Shown here piece by piece: positions 27,752 through 36,704 of a DNA stretch of 64,000 bases (position 1 is the first letter of the stretch; the number at the start of each line of letters is the position of its first letter). This DNA is from Haloarcula hispanica ATCC 33960. Its GTDB lineage: Archaea > Halobacteriota > Halobacteria > Halobacteriales > Haloarculaceae. The translations under genes and the position numbers were made by a program. Under the pieces are notes generated by a model. The model was given only the letters and a program-made list of their open reading frames with translations. It was not told the origin of the DNA and searched no databases. The DNA is taken from contig NC_015948.1 of NCBI RefSeq assembly GCF_000223905.1, forward strand, positions 2,046,001 to 2,110,000, written 5' to 3'.

Positions 27752-28281
27752 TCGCTCACCTCCACGTCGTAGGTCGACTCGATAAACGCGACTGCGTCGG
27801 CCGGGTTGAGTCGATGCTTGGTCGGAATCGAGCGCGACGCCTTGTCGCGCTTGGCGACGCGGTAGCCGGGACGGACGAGGTTAACCGTCACGTCCAGCCC
27901 GTAGATTCCGATGCTCGGGTCGTACTCCTGGCTCGGGAACTCGGTGTGTTCCTCGACGCCGAAGCTGAAGTTGCCGGTGTCGTCGAACTGGCTCGTCGCC
28001 AGTTCGGCCAGCGGCAGCGCCGTCTGGAGGAACTCCTCGGCCATCTCGTCGCGGAGGGTGACCTTCGCACCGATGGGGTCGCCCTCGCGGATGTCGAACT
28101 CGCCGACAGTCCGCTTGGCCTTCGTTCGTACCGGCGTCTGCCCGGTGATTTCCCCGAGGATGTCCTCTGCGTTGGCGAGGTCACGGCCACCGTGGCCGAT
28201 ACCCATGTGAACGACGACCTTCTCGATACGCGGTTCGCGCATCTCGTGGAAGTCGCCGCCGGACTCACTCTCGGAGCTCAT
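27748..28281 (-). CDS. rpl5: Large-subunit ribosomal protein uL5
   Basis: 177 residues. [20 protein letters not shown] is the conserved 5S-rRNA-binding start, followed by [20 protein letters not shown] and [39 protein letters not shown] and the late [20 protein letters not shown] are typical of archaeal uL5/L11e. It overlaps eS4 and uS14 by 4 bp each. Confidence 0.97.
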   Translation of the reverse strand: MSSESESGGDFHEMREPRIEKVVVHMGIGHGGRDLANAEDILGEITGQTPVRTKAKRTVGEFDIREGDPIGAKVTLRDEMAEEFLQTALPLAELATSQFDDTGNFSFGVEEHTEFPSQEYDPSIGIYGLDVTVNLVRPGYRVAKRDKASRSIPTKHRLNPADAVAFIESTYDVEVSE

Positions 28282-28982
28282 TCGTCATCACCTGTGAAGT
28301 TCTCGTCGATGACGACGACGTACTCTTCGACCGTCTCGAAGCCTTCGTCGCCATCCTGCGAGACTATCACGTTGTTCTGTGCCGAACCCGGCGTCACCTG
28401 AATCTCCTCGATTTCGCCGACTTCGCCCGCGTGGGCGCCGTCGACGGCGGTGACGAGCGCGCCCTCTTCGTACTCGAAGTGGGCGACGATTTCACCGTCC
28501 TCGTTGCCGACGACGATGGAGTCGCCAGCGTCGTAGGTCTGGGCGTCCTCGACGACGAGCGTCTCACCGTCGTGGAGGCCCAGCTGAACGTCGCCACCGG
28601 AGACGTGGGTCTTGGTGACGATTTTACCGAGCTTGGACTCGGCCGCGTCCGGGTCGATTGCGGTCAGCGCCAGCCGACCACCCTCGCCGGGGAACACGCG
28701 GTAGTACTCCTCGCGCTCGGTGAAGGCCAGGATGTCGAACATCCCGACGGGGCGTTCCTCGTCGGAGATGGCCTTCCCGTTGATGAGGACGTTGTCCTCG
28801 TTGAGAGCGTAGCGGGCTTCTTTGCGGTTGTCGGCGTAGCCGAGCACGTCCCGAAGAACGATGAGTAGGGGAACCCCGTCCTCACCGTGCGGGCCAGCGC
28901 CGGCTTTCACCGTAAACGTCGCGGTCTTGCGCTCTACGGGCCAACTGTTGGGCACCGAGAGTCGCTTCTGGTGGTTACTCAT
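28278..28982 (-). CDS. rps4e: Small-subunit ribosomal protein eS4
   Basis: 234 residues. It starts with the signature [20 protein letters not shown], continues with an S4-like RNA-binding domain ([20 protein letters not shown]) and ends with a KOW unit around [20 protein letters not shown]. eS4 is archaeal/eukaryotic only and sits in the spc segment between uL24 and uL5, as here. Overlaps of 4 bp on both sides suggest strict co-translation. Confidence 0.97.
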   Translation of the reverse strand: MSNHQKRLSVPNSWPVERKTATFTVKAGAGPHGEDGVPLLIVLRDVLGYADNRKEARYALNEDNVLINGKAISDEERPVGMFDILAFTEREEYYRVFPGEGGRLALTAIDPDAAESKLGKIVTKTHVSGGDVQLGLHDGETLVVEDAQTYDAGDSIVVGNEDGEIVAHFEYEEGALVTAVDGAHAGEVGEIEEIQVTPGSAQNNVIVSQDGDEGFETVEEYVVVIDENFTGDDE

Positions 28983-29341
28983 GCGGAATCATCCTCCGAT
29001 TCGAGACGCGCCTCGCGCTTCTCGTCTTCGAGGTCCAGGTCCGTCACGCGGACGTTCGAGGTGTCAAGCGGTCGCGGGACTTCCTCGCCGTCCGTCTTCT
29101 CGAGCGTGACGTCTTCGACGTGGATGACGGCCTTGTCGAGATTGACCTCAAGGACTTCGCCTTCCTCGCCGGCGAAGTCGCCGCGGAGCACCTCGACGGT
29201 GTCACCAGCGTTGACGCGGACGTTGCGCTGGCCGTACTCCTCGCGGAGGTCGGCGCTGAGCGTCGCCCGGACCTGCTTGTGCCGCTCGTGAAGCGGGGCA
29301 CGTCGTTGACTCTTGCGTTGTTTGTCTGGTTGCTTGCTCAT
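28979..29341 (-). CDS. rpl24: Large-subunit ribosomal protein uL24
   Basis: 120 residues. It starts [20 protein letters not shown], with [20 protein letters not shown]. The KOW motif is [20 protein letters not shown], the 23S-rRNA-binding loop. An acidic C-terminal tail follows ([14 protein letters not shown]). It is an early assembly protein near the exit tunnel. Gap of 4 bp from uL14, 4-bp overlap with eS4. Confidence 0.97.
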   Translation of the reverse strand: MSKQPDKQRKSQRRAPLHERHKQVRATLSADLREEYGQRNVRVNAGDTVEVLRGDFAGEEGEVLEVNLDKAVIHVEDVTLEKTDGEEVPRPLDTSNVRVTDLDLEDEKREARLESEDDSA

Positions 29342-29345
29342 GGTT

Positions 29346-29744
29346 CTATACGATCATCGTCGCTGCTGATGCCACACTGCCGAATCGCTGTGCGACTTCC
29401 CGTGCGATGGGGCCTTTCAGCTCGGTCCCTCGCGGGTCCTCGTTCTCGTCGACGATGACAGCCGCGTTGTCTTCGAACTTGACGCGGGTGCCGTCGGGTC
29501 GACGGATCGGCTTTCGCTGGCGGACGACGACGGCTTCGAGCACCTGACGACGCATTTCGGGCGTCCCCTTGGTGACCGAGACCGTGATCTTGTCGCCCAG
29601 CCCAGCTTTGGGGTGGCGGTTCTTCGTTCCCGAGTAGCCGTGGACGGAAATGACCTTGAGTTCGCGCGCTCCCGTGTTGTCCGCACACGTAATGAGCGAG
29701 CCCTTCTCGAGGCCTTGCGTGACGTCAGCACCGAGTGCTTCCAT
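29346..29744 (-). CDS. rpl14: Large-subunit ribosomal protein uL14
   Basis: 132 residues. [20 protein letters not shown] is the universal uL14 start, followed by [20 protein letters not shown] and [20 protein letters not shown]. It sits at the subunit interface. The ATG overlaps the uS17 stop by 1 bp. Confidence 0.98.
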   Translation of the reverse strand: MEALGADVTQGLEKGSLITCADNTGARELKVISVHGYSGTKNRHPKAGLGDKITVSVTKGTPEMRRQVLEAVVVRQRKPIRRPDGTRVKFEDNAAVIVDENEDPRGTELKGPIAREVAQRFGSVASAATMIV

Positions 29745-30097
29745 CAGGCATCACCGTCCTGTTCGTCGTTCGCGGCCTCGTCCGAGCCCGCGCTAACGAC
29801 GACGTGGCTTTTCGTTTTCGAGAGCGGTCGACACTCTGCTATCGTGACCGTGTCACCGACCGCGAGGTCGAGACAATCGGGTGCGTGAGCCGGAACGCGG
29901 CTCCGCCGCTTCATGAAGCGGTCGTATTTCGGCACCTTCACGTCGTACTCGCGCTCGACGACAACGGTCTTCTCCATGTCAGTGGAGGCTACCTCGCCGT
30001 TCAGTGTCTGTCCGCGCACGGAGAGCTCTCCGTGGAACGGGCAGTTCTGATCGGCACAGGTCTCCTCCGGTTCCTGTACGTTCAGTCCTAGCGCCAT
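29744..30097 (-). CDS. rps17: Small-subunit ribosomal protein uS17
   Basis: 117 residues. The start [20 protein letters not shown] is the archaeal N-terminal extension. The OB-fold core reads [20 protein letters not shown] and [20 protein letters not shown], then [16 protein letters not shown] much longer frame upstream runs through the RNase P gene and is rejected. The ATG lies 10 bp inside the end of rnp1, the longest overlap in the operon, forcing re-initiation from within that gene. Confidence 0.97.
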   Translation of the reverse strand: MALGLNVQEPEETCADQNCPFHGELSVRGQTLNGEVASTDMEKTVVVEREYDVKVPKYDRFMKRRSRVPAHAPDCLDLAVGDTVTIAECRPLSKTKSHVVVSAGSDEAANDEQDGDA

Positions 30098-30372
30098 AGT
30101 GAATCTCCTGTGTTCTCTGTGCGACGAGCGGGACGCGCGACGAGTCGGTCGCCGTCGACCCGGACTCGCTGTCCGTCGATGGCGAACGAAAAGGTCGCGC
30201 TGTCCTTCGGCACGTGCCACACCCGGTCGGCCCCCTCGATTGTCAGCATCTGTGTCGTCTCCATGACGACAGTTCCGCGGATACCGACGGCGGCCGGGTT
30301 GGACGCCGCGACGACCTCGCAGTCGAGGCCGACGAGTTCGTGTCGTGGGAGCGTCTCGGGTGTCAGTGGCAT
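30088..30372 (-). CDS. rnp1: Ribonuclease P protein component 1 (Rpp29/Pop4)
   Basis: 94 residues, the Rpp29/Pop4 subunit of archaeal RNase P, which removes 5' leaders from pre-tRNA. It has an Sm-like beta barrel: [20 protein letters not shown], then [20 protein letters not shown], then [20 protein letters not shown] with GDRLVARPA. Its location between uL29 and uS17 is conserved in archaea, and ties RNase P supply to ribosome synthesis. It overlaps uL29 by 1 bp and uS17 by 10 bp. Confidence 0.96.
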   Translation of the reverse strand: MPLTPETLPRHELVGLDCEVVAASNPAAVGIRGTVVMETTQMLTIEGADRVWHVPKDSATFSFAIDGQRVRVDGDRLVARPARRTENTGDSLWR

Positions 30373-30587
30373 TATTCGTTCTCCTGCAGGTCGCCTTCTT
30401 CGCCCTGAATCGTCTTGATGCGGGCGATGGCCTTCCGCAGCTCCTTGATGCGGCCGGGGTTCTCCGGCGCACCACCCGCGGCCTGCACGGCCCGGGCGTT
30501 CAGCAGTTCGGTCTTCAGGTCGTCGAGTTCCGCCTCGCGTTCGGCGGGCGTCATGTCCCGAATCTCCTGGACGTGCAGGACGGTCAT
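30372..30587 (-). CDS. rpl29: Large-subunit ribosomal protein uL29
   Basis: 71 residues, two long helices in a hairpin: [20 protein letters not shown] and [20 protein letters not shown]. It lies at the tunnel exit and helps form the docking site for SRP and the Sec channel. It overlaps uS3 by 4 bp and rnp1 by 1 bp. Confidence 0.97.
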   Translation of the reverse strand: MTVLHVQEIRDMTPAEREAELDDLKTELLNARAVQAAGGAPENPGRIKELRKAIARIKTIQGEEGDLQENE

Positions 30588-31498
30588 TCGTCGTCAGCCT
30601 CCTCGTCGTCCATTTCGTCCATCAGCTCTTCGGCTTCCGCCTCGACGTCCTCGTCGAGTTCCTCGTCGACAGCGTCTTCGAGTTCGTCGACGTCGACGTC
30701 CTCGACGTCGTCGTCAGTCGGGACTTCGACGTCTTCCTCGACGATCTCCTCGTCGACGAACTCCTCGTCAGCTTCGGCGTCGTCGGCCCCGGCGGCCACG
30801 TCTTCCTCGAGTTCCTCGGCCGTCTCGCTGTCTTCGGGCTCGCCTTCGAGGAGTTCCTCGACCGACTCGCCGTCGGTGTCGGCCACGTAGTCCTCGACGT
30901 CGACATCCTCGTAGATCTCGAAGTCGTCGGGGAGCTCCGCGTCCGGCGGGATGATCTTGACTCGGACCCCGATGGTACCGAGCTTCATCACGGCGACGCC
31001 GACACCGCTGTCGACGATCTCCTCCGCGGGCTCGCCGTTGTGCTTGACGTAGCCGCGGTTGAACTTCTCCACGCGCGAGCGTGCACCGGTGACCTTCCCG
31101 GAGAGGACGATCTCTGCACCGAGTGCGCCCGACTCCATGATGCGGTCGATGGTGGTGTGGCCCGCTTTGCGGAAGTACCAGCCACGCTCGAGTGCGTTGG
31201 CCAGTCGGTCCGCGACGATGCGGGCGTTGAGGTCCGGCTCGTCGACTTCCTGCACGTCGACTTGCGGGTCGTCGAGGTTGAATCGGTCCTCGAGTTCCGT
31301 CGTGATCTTCCGGATGTTCTTCCCGCCCTTGCCGATGACCATCCCTGGCTTCTCGGCTTTGAGCACGATCTGGGTTCCCATCGGCGTCTTGGCGACGTCC
31401 ATGCCGCCGTAGCCAGCGCGACCGAGTTCTTCTGCGAAGAACTCGTCTATCTGGGTCCGCTGAAGTCCGTCCTCGATGAACTGTTGTTCGTCGGCCAT
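30584..31498 (-). CDS. rps3: Small-subunit ribosomal protein uS3 with long acidic C-terminal tail
   Basis: 304 residues. The first about 195 are normal uS3: [20 protein letters not shown], then the KH domain with [20 protein letters not shown], and the C-domain [20 protein letters not shown]. The last about 105 residues are almost pure Asp/Glu with Ala/Val spacers and no Lys or Arg. Such tails are seen on haloarchaeal uS3. The chosen ATG overlaps the uL22 stop by 1 bp; a longer frame upstream inside uL22 is rejected. Confidence 0.96.
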   Translation of the reverse strand: MADEQQFIEDGLQRTQIDEFFAEELGRAGYGGMDVAKTPMGTQIVLKAEKPGMVIGKGGKNIRKITTELEDRFNLDDPQVDVQEVDEPDLNARIVADRLANALERGWYFRKAGHTTIDRIMESGALGAEIVLSGKVTGARSRVEKFNRGYVKHNGEPAEEIVDSGVGVAVMKLGTIGVRVKIIPPDAELPDDFEIYEDVDVEDYVADTDGESVEELLEGEPEDSETAEELEEDVAAGADDAEADEEFVDEEIVEEDVEVPTDDDVEDVDVDELEDAVDEELDEDVEAEAEELMDEMDDEEADDE

Positions 31499-31965
31499 TA
31501 GTCTTCGACCTCCGGCTCTTCGAGGATGAGTTCGACGTCGACCTGCGGGCTGTTCCACGCCGAGGCACGCCCCATCGCGCGGGGCTTGCGACCCTGCTGC
31601 TCGCCGACCTTGTGGGCGGCGACGTGCGTGATCGTCATGGCCTCACCGTCGAAGCCCTGGTGGTCGGCGTTGCCGACCGCGTTCTCGAGCAGGTCGAGGA
31701 AGGCCTTGCTGGCCTTCTCCGGGTAGCGTCCGGCGTCCCAGCCGTCGACCTTGCTTTTGTGGCCGACGCCCGAGTTGTGCTGTTTGAACGGAACGGGCTG
31801 GTCGCCCTCGATAACCGCCTCGAGGTAGTCGACAGCCTCGCCGGCCGTTTTGCCCTTGATCTCGCGGGCGATGGCCTTGCTGTGCTTGAAGCTCATCTGC
31901 CGCTCCCGGAGCATCGCTTTGGCCGTCGTGTCCGGGTCGGCTTCGACTGAGTAACTGATTCCCAT
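31498..31965 (-). CDS. rpl22: Large-subunit ribosomal protein uL22
   Basis: 155 residues, archaeal/eukaryotic type (L17e). The start GISYSVEADPDTTAKAMLRE is typical, then KGKTAGEAVDYLEAVIEGDQ. The tunnel-lining beta hairpin follows: QGRKPRAMGRASAWNSPQVD. It spans all six domains of 23S rRNA. Two bases separate it from uS19. Confidence 0.97.
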   Translation of the reverse strand: MGISYSVEADPDTTAKAMLRERQMSFKHSKAIAREIKGKTAGEAVDYLEAVIEGDQPVPFKQHNSGVGHKSKVDGWDAGRYPEKASKAFLDLLENAVGNADHQGFDGEAMTITHVAAHKVGEQQGRKPRAMGRASAWNSPQVDVELILEEPEVED

Positions 31966-31967
31966 GA

Positions 31968-32390
31968 TTATTTGAGCGGTACGAACTTCGAGGAGCGTGT
32001 CGCTCCGATACCGGCCTGACCGTGTTCGACACTACTCCGGGTGAGCTGGAACTCACCGAGGTAGTGGCCGAGCATCTCGGGCTCGACTTTGACACGCTCG
32101 AAGTTCTGGCCGTCGTGGACGGCGAAGGTCAGCCCGACCATCTCCGGGACCACCGGCATGTCGCGCAGGTGCGTCCGGATCGGGTCGTTGGCTGTCTCCT
32201 CTTCGCCGGCCTCGCGGGCCTTCTCGAGGAGCTTGTGTTTCTCCTCGGTCAGGCCGCGTACGATACTTCGCCGCTGTCGAGCGGGGAGCAGTTCCGCGAC
32301 TTCCTCGAGCTCCATCTCCTGCAGCTCGTCGAGCGTGTGGCCGCGGAAGGAGAACTCTCCTTCGTGGCCGATTTGATATTCTGAGCTCAT
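31968..32390 (-). CDS. rps19: Small-subunit ribosomal protein uS19
   Basis: 140 residues, the long archaeal form (S15e). The [20 protein letters not shown] helix precedes the core [20 protein letters not shown]. The C-terminus reads [20 protein letters not shown] then [12 protein letters not shown], the conserved end. It lies in the 30S head near the A site. 4-bp overlap with uL2. Confidence 0.97.
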
Positions 32391-33109
32391 TCGTTGCCAC
32401 CTCGACCTGTTCGCTTCGAGGCGATGTCCCCGACCTTACGGCCAGGCGGGGCGTTCCGCGAGATGGACTTGGGCTTGCCGGGGTGCTGGCGGCCGCCGCC
32501 ACCGAACGGGTGGTCGACGGCGTTCATCGCCACACCGCGGACGTTGGGCCACTTCGTCCCTCGCGCTTTCATCTTGTGATGCTTGTTGCCAGCCTTCACG
32601 AACGGCTTGTCAGTTCGGCCGCCACCGGCGACGACGCCGATGGTGGCACGACACTGCGGGTCAAGCCGCTTCATCTCCCCGGAGGGGAGCTTGACGACCG
32701 CGACGTTGCGGTCGTGGGTGAGCAGTTGGGCGTTGACACCCGACGCGCGGGCGAACTTCCCACCGTCACCGGGGCTGGATTCGACGTTGCACACCGGGAC
32801 CCCCTCTGGGATCTCGGCCAGCGGGAGCGTGTTCCCGGGTGCGATCTCGGCGCTGACGCCGACCTGTAGCTCGTCGCCTACCCCGACGCCTTCCGGCGCG
32901 AGAATAAGTCGTCGGTCGCCGTCTTCGAACTCGACGGCAGCGACCGGAGCCGAGCGGGCAGGGTCGTGCTCAATGTCGACGACCGTGCCGGCGATGACGT
33001 CGCCGTCCTCGACCTTGCGGTGCTCCAGATCAGCCTTGTAACGGTGCGACGGAGCACGGAACGTGGAGGTCCCGCGGCCGCGCCGTTGTCCTTGGATTCG
33101 TCGTCCCAT
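32387..33109 (-). CDS. rpl2: Large-subunit ribosomal protein uL2
   Basis: 240 residues. The start [20 protein letters not shown] is the archaeal form. The SH3-like domain includes [20 protein letters not shown]. The peptidyl-transferase loop reads [20 protein letters not shown], in which the universally conserved His lies in the HPFGGG turn. It is needed for subunit joining and peptidyl transfer. 2 bp from uL23. Confidence 0.98.
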
Positions 33110-33111
33110 CG

Positions 33112-33369
33112 TTAGAACACCCCAATTCTGGAGGCGACTTCCTGGGCGTCGTCGTCCTCAGAGAGGCGAACGACGGCCTTCTTTTCGCCGTCCATCGTGT
33201 TCTGCGTGTTGACCTGTTCGACTGTCACGTCGTACTGCTCCTCGACGGCGTCGGCGACTTCGCCCTTGGAGGCGCGGTCGTCGACGGCGAACTGGAGCTT
33301 GTTCTGGAAGTCCATGTCGTTCATGGCCTTCTCGGTGACGTGTGGGTGTTTGATGACATCCCAGCTCAT
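33112..33369 (-). CDS. rpl23: Large-subunit ribosomal protein uL23
   Basis: 85 residues. VIKHPHVTEKAMNDMDFQNK is diagnostic, followed by LQFAVDDRASKGEVADAVEE and VNTQNTMDGEKKAVVRLSED. It stands at the tunnel exit beside uL29, contacting SRP. 4-bp overlap with uL4. Confidence 0.97.
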   Translation of the reverse strand: MSWDVIKHPHVTEKAMNDMDFQNKLQFAVDDRASKGEVADAVEEQYDVTVEQVNTQNTMDGEKKAVVRLSEDDDAQEVASRIGVF

Positions 33370-34106
33370 CGCTCGGCCACCTCCGCGAGTGCGGATTCCG
33401 TGAAGACGGTGAGTCGACCGGGCGCGCCGCCGGGCGCGAGGTCTTCCGTGTTGACCTCGCTGGCGGTCGCCACGTCGGCCCCCGCGAGGTTGCGGGCGGC
33501 CGTCGACGGCTCGTCGCTGGTCACGAAGAGGATCGAGGCGGGACGACGGTACTTCCGTCCACGGGCCGAACCCTGTCCAGCCTTGATCTTCGTCTCGTCG
33601 GCGCGGTCGATGTCGGCGTCGACGTCGAGCGCCTCCAGCAGCGAGACGACTTCCTGCGTCTTGACGAGGTCCTCGAAGTCGTCGGAGACGACGACGGGCA
33701 CTTCGTCACGGTCGAACTCGTGGCCGCGGTCGGCGACGAGGTCGGCGTCGGCCGTCGCGGCCAGCGCCGAGCGAACGGCCAGCTGCCGTTCCTTGTCGTT
33801 GAGGTCGAGCGAGCGGTCCTTCTCGGCTTTCGGCGGGTGGGCGCTTCGCCCCTTGACCGCCTGCGGGACGCGGCGGGCACGGCCGTCCTGCTTCGGGACG
33901 TGTGCCTGGCCGCGGCCGCTACCGAAGGACTCGGCCGGCGTTCGGAGGCCGGCGTACTCGTCGGACCCGTAGTCCTGCTTTCGGTTGGCCTGTGCGGCAC
34001 GTACAGCTTTGCCGATGAGGTCGGACCGAACCGGCGTCTCGAAGACGTCCGGCAGGTCGACCTCGCCGTCTGTGTTGCCGTCCAGGTCGTAGATTGTTGC
34101 CTGCAT
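33366..34106 (-). CDS. rpl4: Large-subunit ribosomal protein uL4
   Basis: 246 residues, archaeal/eukaryotic type. It starts QATIYDLDGNTDGEVDLPDV. The extended tunnel loop is rich in Arg/Gly (SFGSGRGQAHVPKQDGRARR). The later RADETKIKAGQGSARGRKYR and SILFVTSDEPSTAARNLAGA are conserved. It lines the peptide tunnel with uL22. 3 bp from uL3. Confidence 0.97.
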   Translation of the reverse strand: MQATIYDLDGNTDGEVDLPDVFETPVRSDLIGKAVRAAQANRKQDYGSDEYAGLRTPAESFGSGRGQAHVPKQDGRARRVPQAVKGRSAHPPKAEKDRSLDLNDKERQLAVRSALAATADADLVADRGHEFDRDEVPVVVSDDFEDLVKTQEVVSLLEALDVDADIDRADETKIKAGQGSARGRKYRRPASILFVTSDEPSTAARNLAGADVATASEVNTEDLAPGGAPGRLTVFTESALAEVAER

Positions 34107-34109
34107 AGG

Positions 34110-35126
34110 TTATCCCTGGTTCGATTCGTTGGAGACGTAGCGCACCTCGGGGTCGAGGCGCGGCTGGTCGTTCGGACGCACCGCGGGCCGGAAGCGCACC
34201 AGGCGCTTGTCCGGACCGGGCACGGAGCCCTTCACGAGCGTGTACGGCCCATCGACTTCGCCGTAGTTGACGAAGCCGCCATCGACGGTGGGCTCGTCGC
34301 CCTCGCCGATGTCGATGAGGCGCTTGTTGAGCTCGGTGCGCTGATGGTAGCCGGTCTGCCCCTGCTGGGGGACCGTCGAGCGCACGCGGGACGGGTTCCA
34401 CGGACCGAGGTTGCCGATCCGTCGGCGCCATCCCTGGCGGGCGTGCTTGCCTTTCCGTTTCTGGACGCCCCACCGCTTGACGGGACCCTGCGTCCCTTTG
34501 CCTTTCGTGACACCGGCCACGTCGGCGTACTCGCCGGCGCGGAAGATGTCGTTCATGGCGTGTTCGCCACCGTCCTCGACAATGTCAAGGGCGTGGTCGA
34601 GGCGGTCCGAAACGGACCCACCGCCGACGCGAGTCTCCATCACGTCGGGCTTTTTCTTCGGGACGCTCGGGACGGCGTCGGGGACGGTGTGCGTAATGAG
34701 TCGCAGGTCCCCGAGGTCACCGGCCTCGTGTGCGTCGCGTATCTGTTCCTCAGCAGCGTCCGGGTCGTGGTCCTCCGGAACGTCCAGGGTCCGGTCGAGC
34801 TCCGAGTGGAACTCGTCGGTCCAGACTTCCGTCAGCGGACGCTGACCGTACGGCGTGTCTTCGTACGCTCGCAGGGCGACGGCGCGCATCGGCGGCGTCT
34901 CGATGACTGTCACCGGGACAGTCTCCTCCATCCCCTCGCGGGGGGAGTTGGGTTCGTCGTTGACGAGCACGACGTGTGTCATGCCTGCCTTGTAGCCGGC
35001 GAACCCTTGGACGCCCGGCTGCCCGTCGTCAGACGGCCAGCTGTTGAAGCGAGGCGTCTCGCTCGTCGAGCGCTTGCGCGGGCCGAAGCCCAGCGAGCCT
35101 TTGCGTGGTCTGCTTGGTTGTGGCAT
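34110..35126 (-). CDS. rpl3: Large-subunit ribosomal protein uL3
   Basis: 338 residues, archaeal/eukaryotic length. It starts PQPSRPRKGSLGFGPRKRST. It continues with GFAGYKAGMTHVVLVNDEPN, VTKGKGTQGPVKRWGVQKRK and RIGNLGPWNPSRVRSTVPQQ with GQTGYHQRTELNKR, all hallmark segments. It initiates 50S assembly and reaches the peptidyl-transferase centre. 4 bp downstream of the methyltransferase-like gene. Confidence 0.98.
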   Translation of the reverse strand: MPQPSRPRKGSLGFGPRKRSTSETPRFNSWPSDDGQPGVQGFAGYKAGMTHVVLVNDEPNSPREGMEETVPVTVIETPPMRAVALRAYEDTPYGQRPLTEVWTDEFHSELDRTLDVPEDHDPDAAEEQIRDAHEAGDLGDLRLITHTVPDAVPSVPKKKPDVMETRVGGGSVSDRLDHALDIVEDGGEHAMNDIFRAGEYADVAGVTKGKGTQGPVKRWGVQKRKGKHARQGWRRRIGNLGPWNPSRVRSTVPQQGQTGYHQRTELNKRLIDIGEGDEPTVDGGFVNYGEVDGPYTLVKGSVPGPDKRLVRFRPAVRPNDQPRLDPEVRYVSNESNQG

Positions 35127-35130
35127 TCGT

Positions 35131-35976
35131 TTACTCCGTGAGGGTTAGACAGGTGAGGGAGGCGAACAGAGCTTCTTCCGTTCGCACGACCTCACTGCCC
35201 TGGTTCGGAACCGTATTCAGCCAGAGGTCGAACCCTTCTGGTTCGTCGCTCGTCTGGTCTCCCCCGACGGCGTCCGGGGCAACGTCGAGTATCGACGGTA
35301 ACCCGCGCTCGGGTGCCCCGAAGGCGACGGTCATGCCGCCCTCGGCGTCGCGCCGCTCGGCCAACTGGCCGAGACGGGTCGACGTTACCGGCTCGCCGTA
35401 TCGCGAGGACGCGATAGTGAGCCCGGCATCGTCGCGCGAGAGTGCCGCATCGAGGTCCGCGGCGACAACGTCGAATCCCGTTGTGGGGGCGTCGACGAGT
35501 TTCGCCCGGACCGGCCGTCGCGAAGAGACCCTGACGGTCACGCGCTCCCCCTGTTCCACGTCCATATCCGCTGGGACGGGAAGAGAGATCGGGTGTTGCA
35601 TGCCGCAATTGACCCGGACGCGCCCATCAGCTCCGACCTCGGTCACGATTCCCTGTCTTAACGACCCCGAACCCTCAGATCCGGAGCCGGTCTGTGAACG
35701 CACGCGGAGCGGCGGCAGGACGCCGACGTACTCCAGTTCGTCCCGCTTACCCCACATCTCCTTTCGGAGGTGCGGGGGCGTCGCGGCGTACCGCAGCACG
35801 GTTTCGACGAACCCGTCTTCCCACTTGCCCGCCCCGTCAGGGTCGGGGTACACTGTCAGCCGATCAACCCGGTAGACCGCGGCCGCGCGGGCCACGTAAC
35901 CGAGCTTGCGAGTTGCCTCGCGTCTGTCTTCGGCTTCCCGTGCGAGGGAAGACGGCACGAGTACGCTGGTCGTCAT
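35131..35976 (-). CDS. Putative RNA uridine N3-methyltransferase, SPOUT (DUF171) family
   Basis: 281 residues. LVPSSLAREAEDRREATRKL at the start, GYVARAAAVYRVDRLTVYPD and the APERGLPSILDVAP / LNTVPNQGSEVVRTEEALFA end are those of the archaeal/eukaryotic DUF171 (C9orf114-like) SPOUT family, with the C-terminal trefoil knot binding SAM. An OB-like insert sits between residues about 105 and 165. As first gene of the ribosomal operon it is placed 4 bp before uL3, consistent with a role on rRNA. Activity is inferred from the family. Confidence 0.85.
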   Translation of the reverse strand: MTTSVLVPSSLAREAEDRREATRKLGYVARAAAVYRVDRLTVYPDPDGAGKWEDGFVETVLRYAATPPHLRKEMWGKRDELEYVGVLPPLRVRSQTGSGSEGSGSLRQGIVTEVGADGRVRVNCGMQHPISLPVPADMDVEQGERVTVRVSSRRPVRAKLVDAPTTGFDVVAADLDAALSRDDAGLTIASSRYGEPVTSTRLGQLAERRDAEGGMTVAFGAPERGLPSILDVAPDAVGGDQTSDEPEGFDLWLNTVPNQGSEVVRTEEALFASLTCLTLTE

Positions 35977-36325
35977 GCCGTGACGCTTCCACGTCGCGCC
36001 ACTAGACTGTGCCGATATCTCCCCTTCCCGGGCTTAAAAAGGCCCCGTTTCGCGTTCGCGATGCGTCGCGTTCACATGGTCCGTCATGCCGGTTCGGGAC
36101 CGATGGGACCGTTCACTGGATTGCCGCTTCCGAAAGGCCATGCCCCGTGAAGTCATCACACGATACGGCTCTCAGACGGGGCGGCGATTGCCCTCACTTC
36201 CCATGGTTTTCCCCGGAAAACGGAAGGCTTTTTACTCTCACCCCCGCCAGATTTGATTGCAACGAGGCGTTGCGCGCTGGTACCGAGCGGCCGACGGCCG
36301 TGAGGGTCAGTGCAGAACGAAGCGA
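35977..36325. promoter_or_regulatory. Promoter region of the S10-spc operon and of tRNA-Gly
   Basis: Read on the minus strand, cctttttaag (36033-36042) is a TATA box with a purine-poor upstream GC tract. Transcription would start near 36010, giving a leader of about 35 nt before the first gene. On the plus strand a T-rich gctttttact (36226-36235) lies about 90 bp before the tRNA and may be its promoter element. Just upstream of it, arms gttttcc/ggaaaac flank a CC centre at 36204-36219. No ORF seen. Confidence 0.55.
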
Positions 36326-36397
36326 GCGCTGGTAGTGTAGTTGGTATCACGTGACCTTGCCATGGTCACAACCTGGGTTCAAATCCCAGCCAGCGCA
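36326..36397 (+). tRNA. tRNA-Gly (GCC)
   Basis: A complete cloverleaf. Acceptor arms GCGCTGG (36326-36332) and CCAGCGC (36390-36396) pair over all seven positions, with discriminator A at 36397. The anticodon arm TGACC-TTGCCAT-GGTCA puts GCC at positions 34-36. The T arm CTGGG-TTCAAAT-CCCAG is perfect. CCA is not encoded. A copy of its 3' end lies 161 bp downstream. Confidence 0.95.
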
Positions 36398-36402
36398 TTT
36401 CT
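36376..36402. repeat. att-like repeat, copy 1 (tRNA-Gly 3' end)
   Basis: The 27 bp cover the T loop, the acceptor 3' strand and five bases beyond the tRNA. They recur exactly at 36537-36563. Integrases of archaeal proviruses and plasmids commonly use tRNA 3' halves as attachment sites. Confidence 0.75.
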
Positions 36403-36704
36403 ACGACGAACAACTCCACCGAGCACCGCGTAGCGTGTGCTCGTAATCTGTGAGTCATAAAATCGAACTGGATTTGAATCCTGCCAGTCGCAGCGCCCAC
36501 AACGAGCGTAGCGAGTGAGGGCGACCGTCTGGCTCCGGTTCAAATCCCAGCCAGCGCATTTCTGACGACGCAAACCGACGAGCGATGCGTCCCTTTGAGT
36601 CATCTGATTGCACACCACGTATCGAGGGTTCCCCTGAGCGACTATCGCATTGCCTGACAGATGGGGAGTACCATTATTTGCTACCCCATCGACAGTCCGG
36701 TTGT
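36398..36704. other. 307-bp gap: att-bounded spacer and promoter of the HVO_2922-type gene
   Basis: Between the two 27-bp repeats is a short spacer with no gene. It includes a degenerate T-arm-like stretch (ggatttgaatcctgccag, about 36471-36488). To the right, a TATA-like attatttg at 36673-36680 lies about 25 bp before the next ATG, arguing for a leaderless start of that gene. Confidence 0.5.
36537..36563. repeat. att-like repeat, copy 2
   Basis: An exact 27-bp direct copy of the tRNA-Gly 3' end, without the rest of a tRNA. Flanks also look alike (ctacgacgaa versus ctgacgacgc just after the repeat), which suggests that a duplication or integration joined related ends. Confidence 0.75.

Noticed and set aside
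33720-35141. 473-residue plus-strand ORF opposite uL4/uL3
   Set aside because: It is antisense to two ribosomal proteins; composition is a mirror of their codons.
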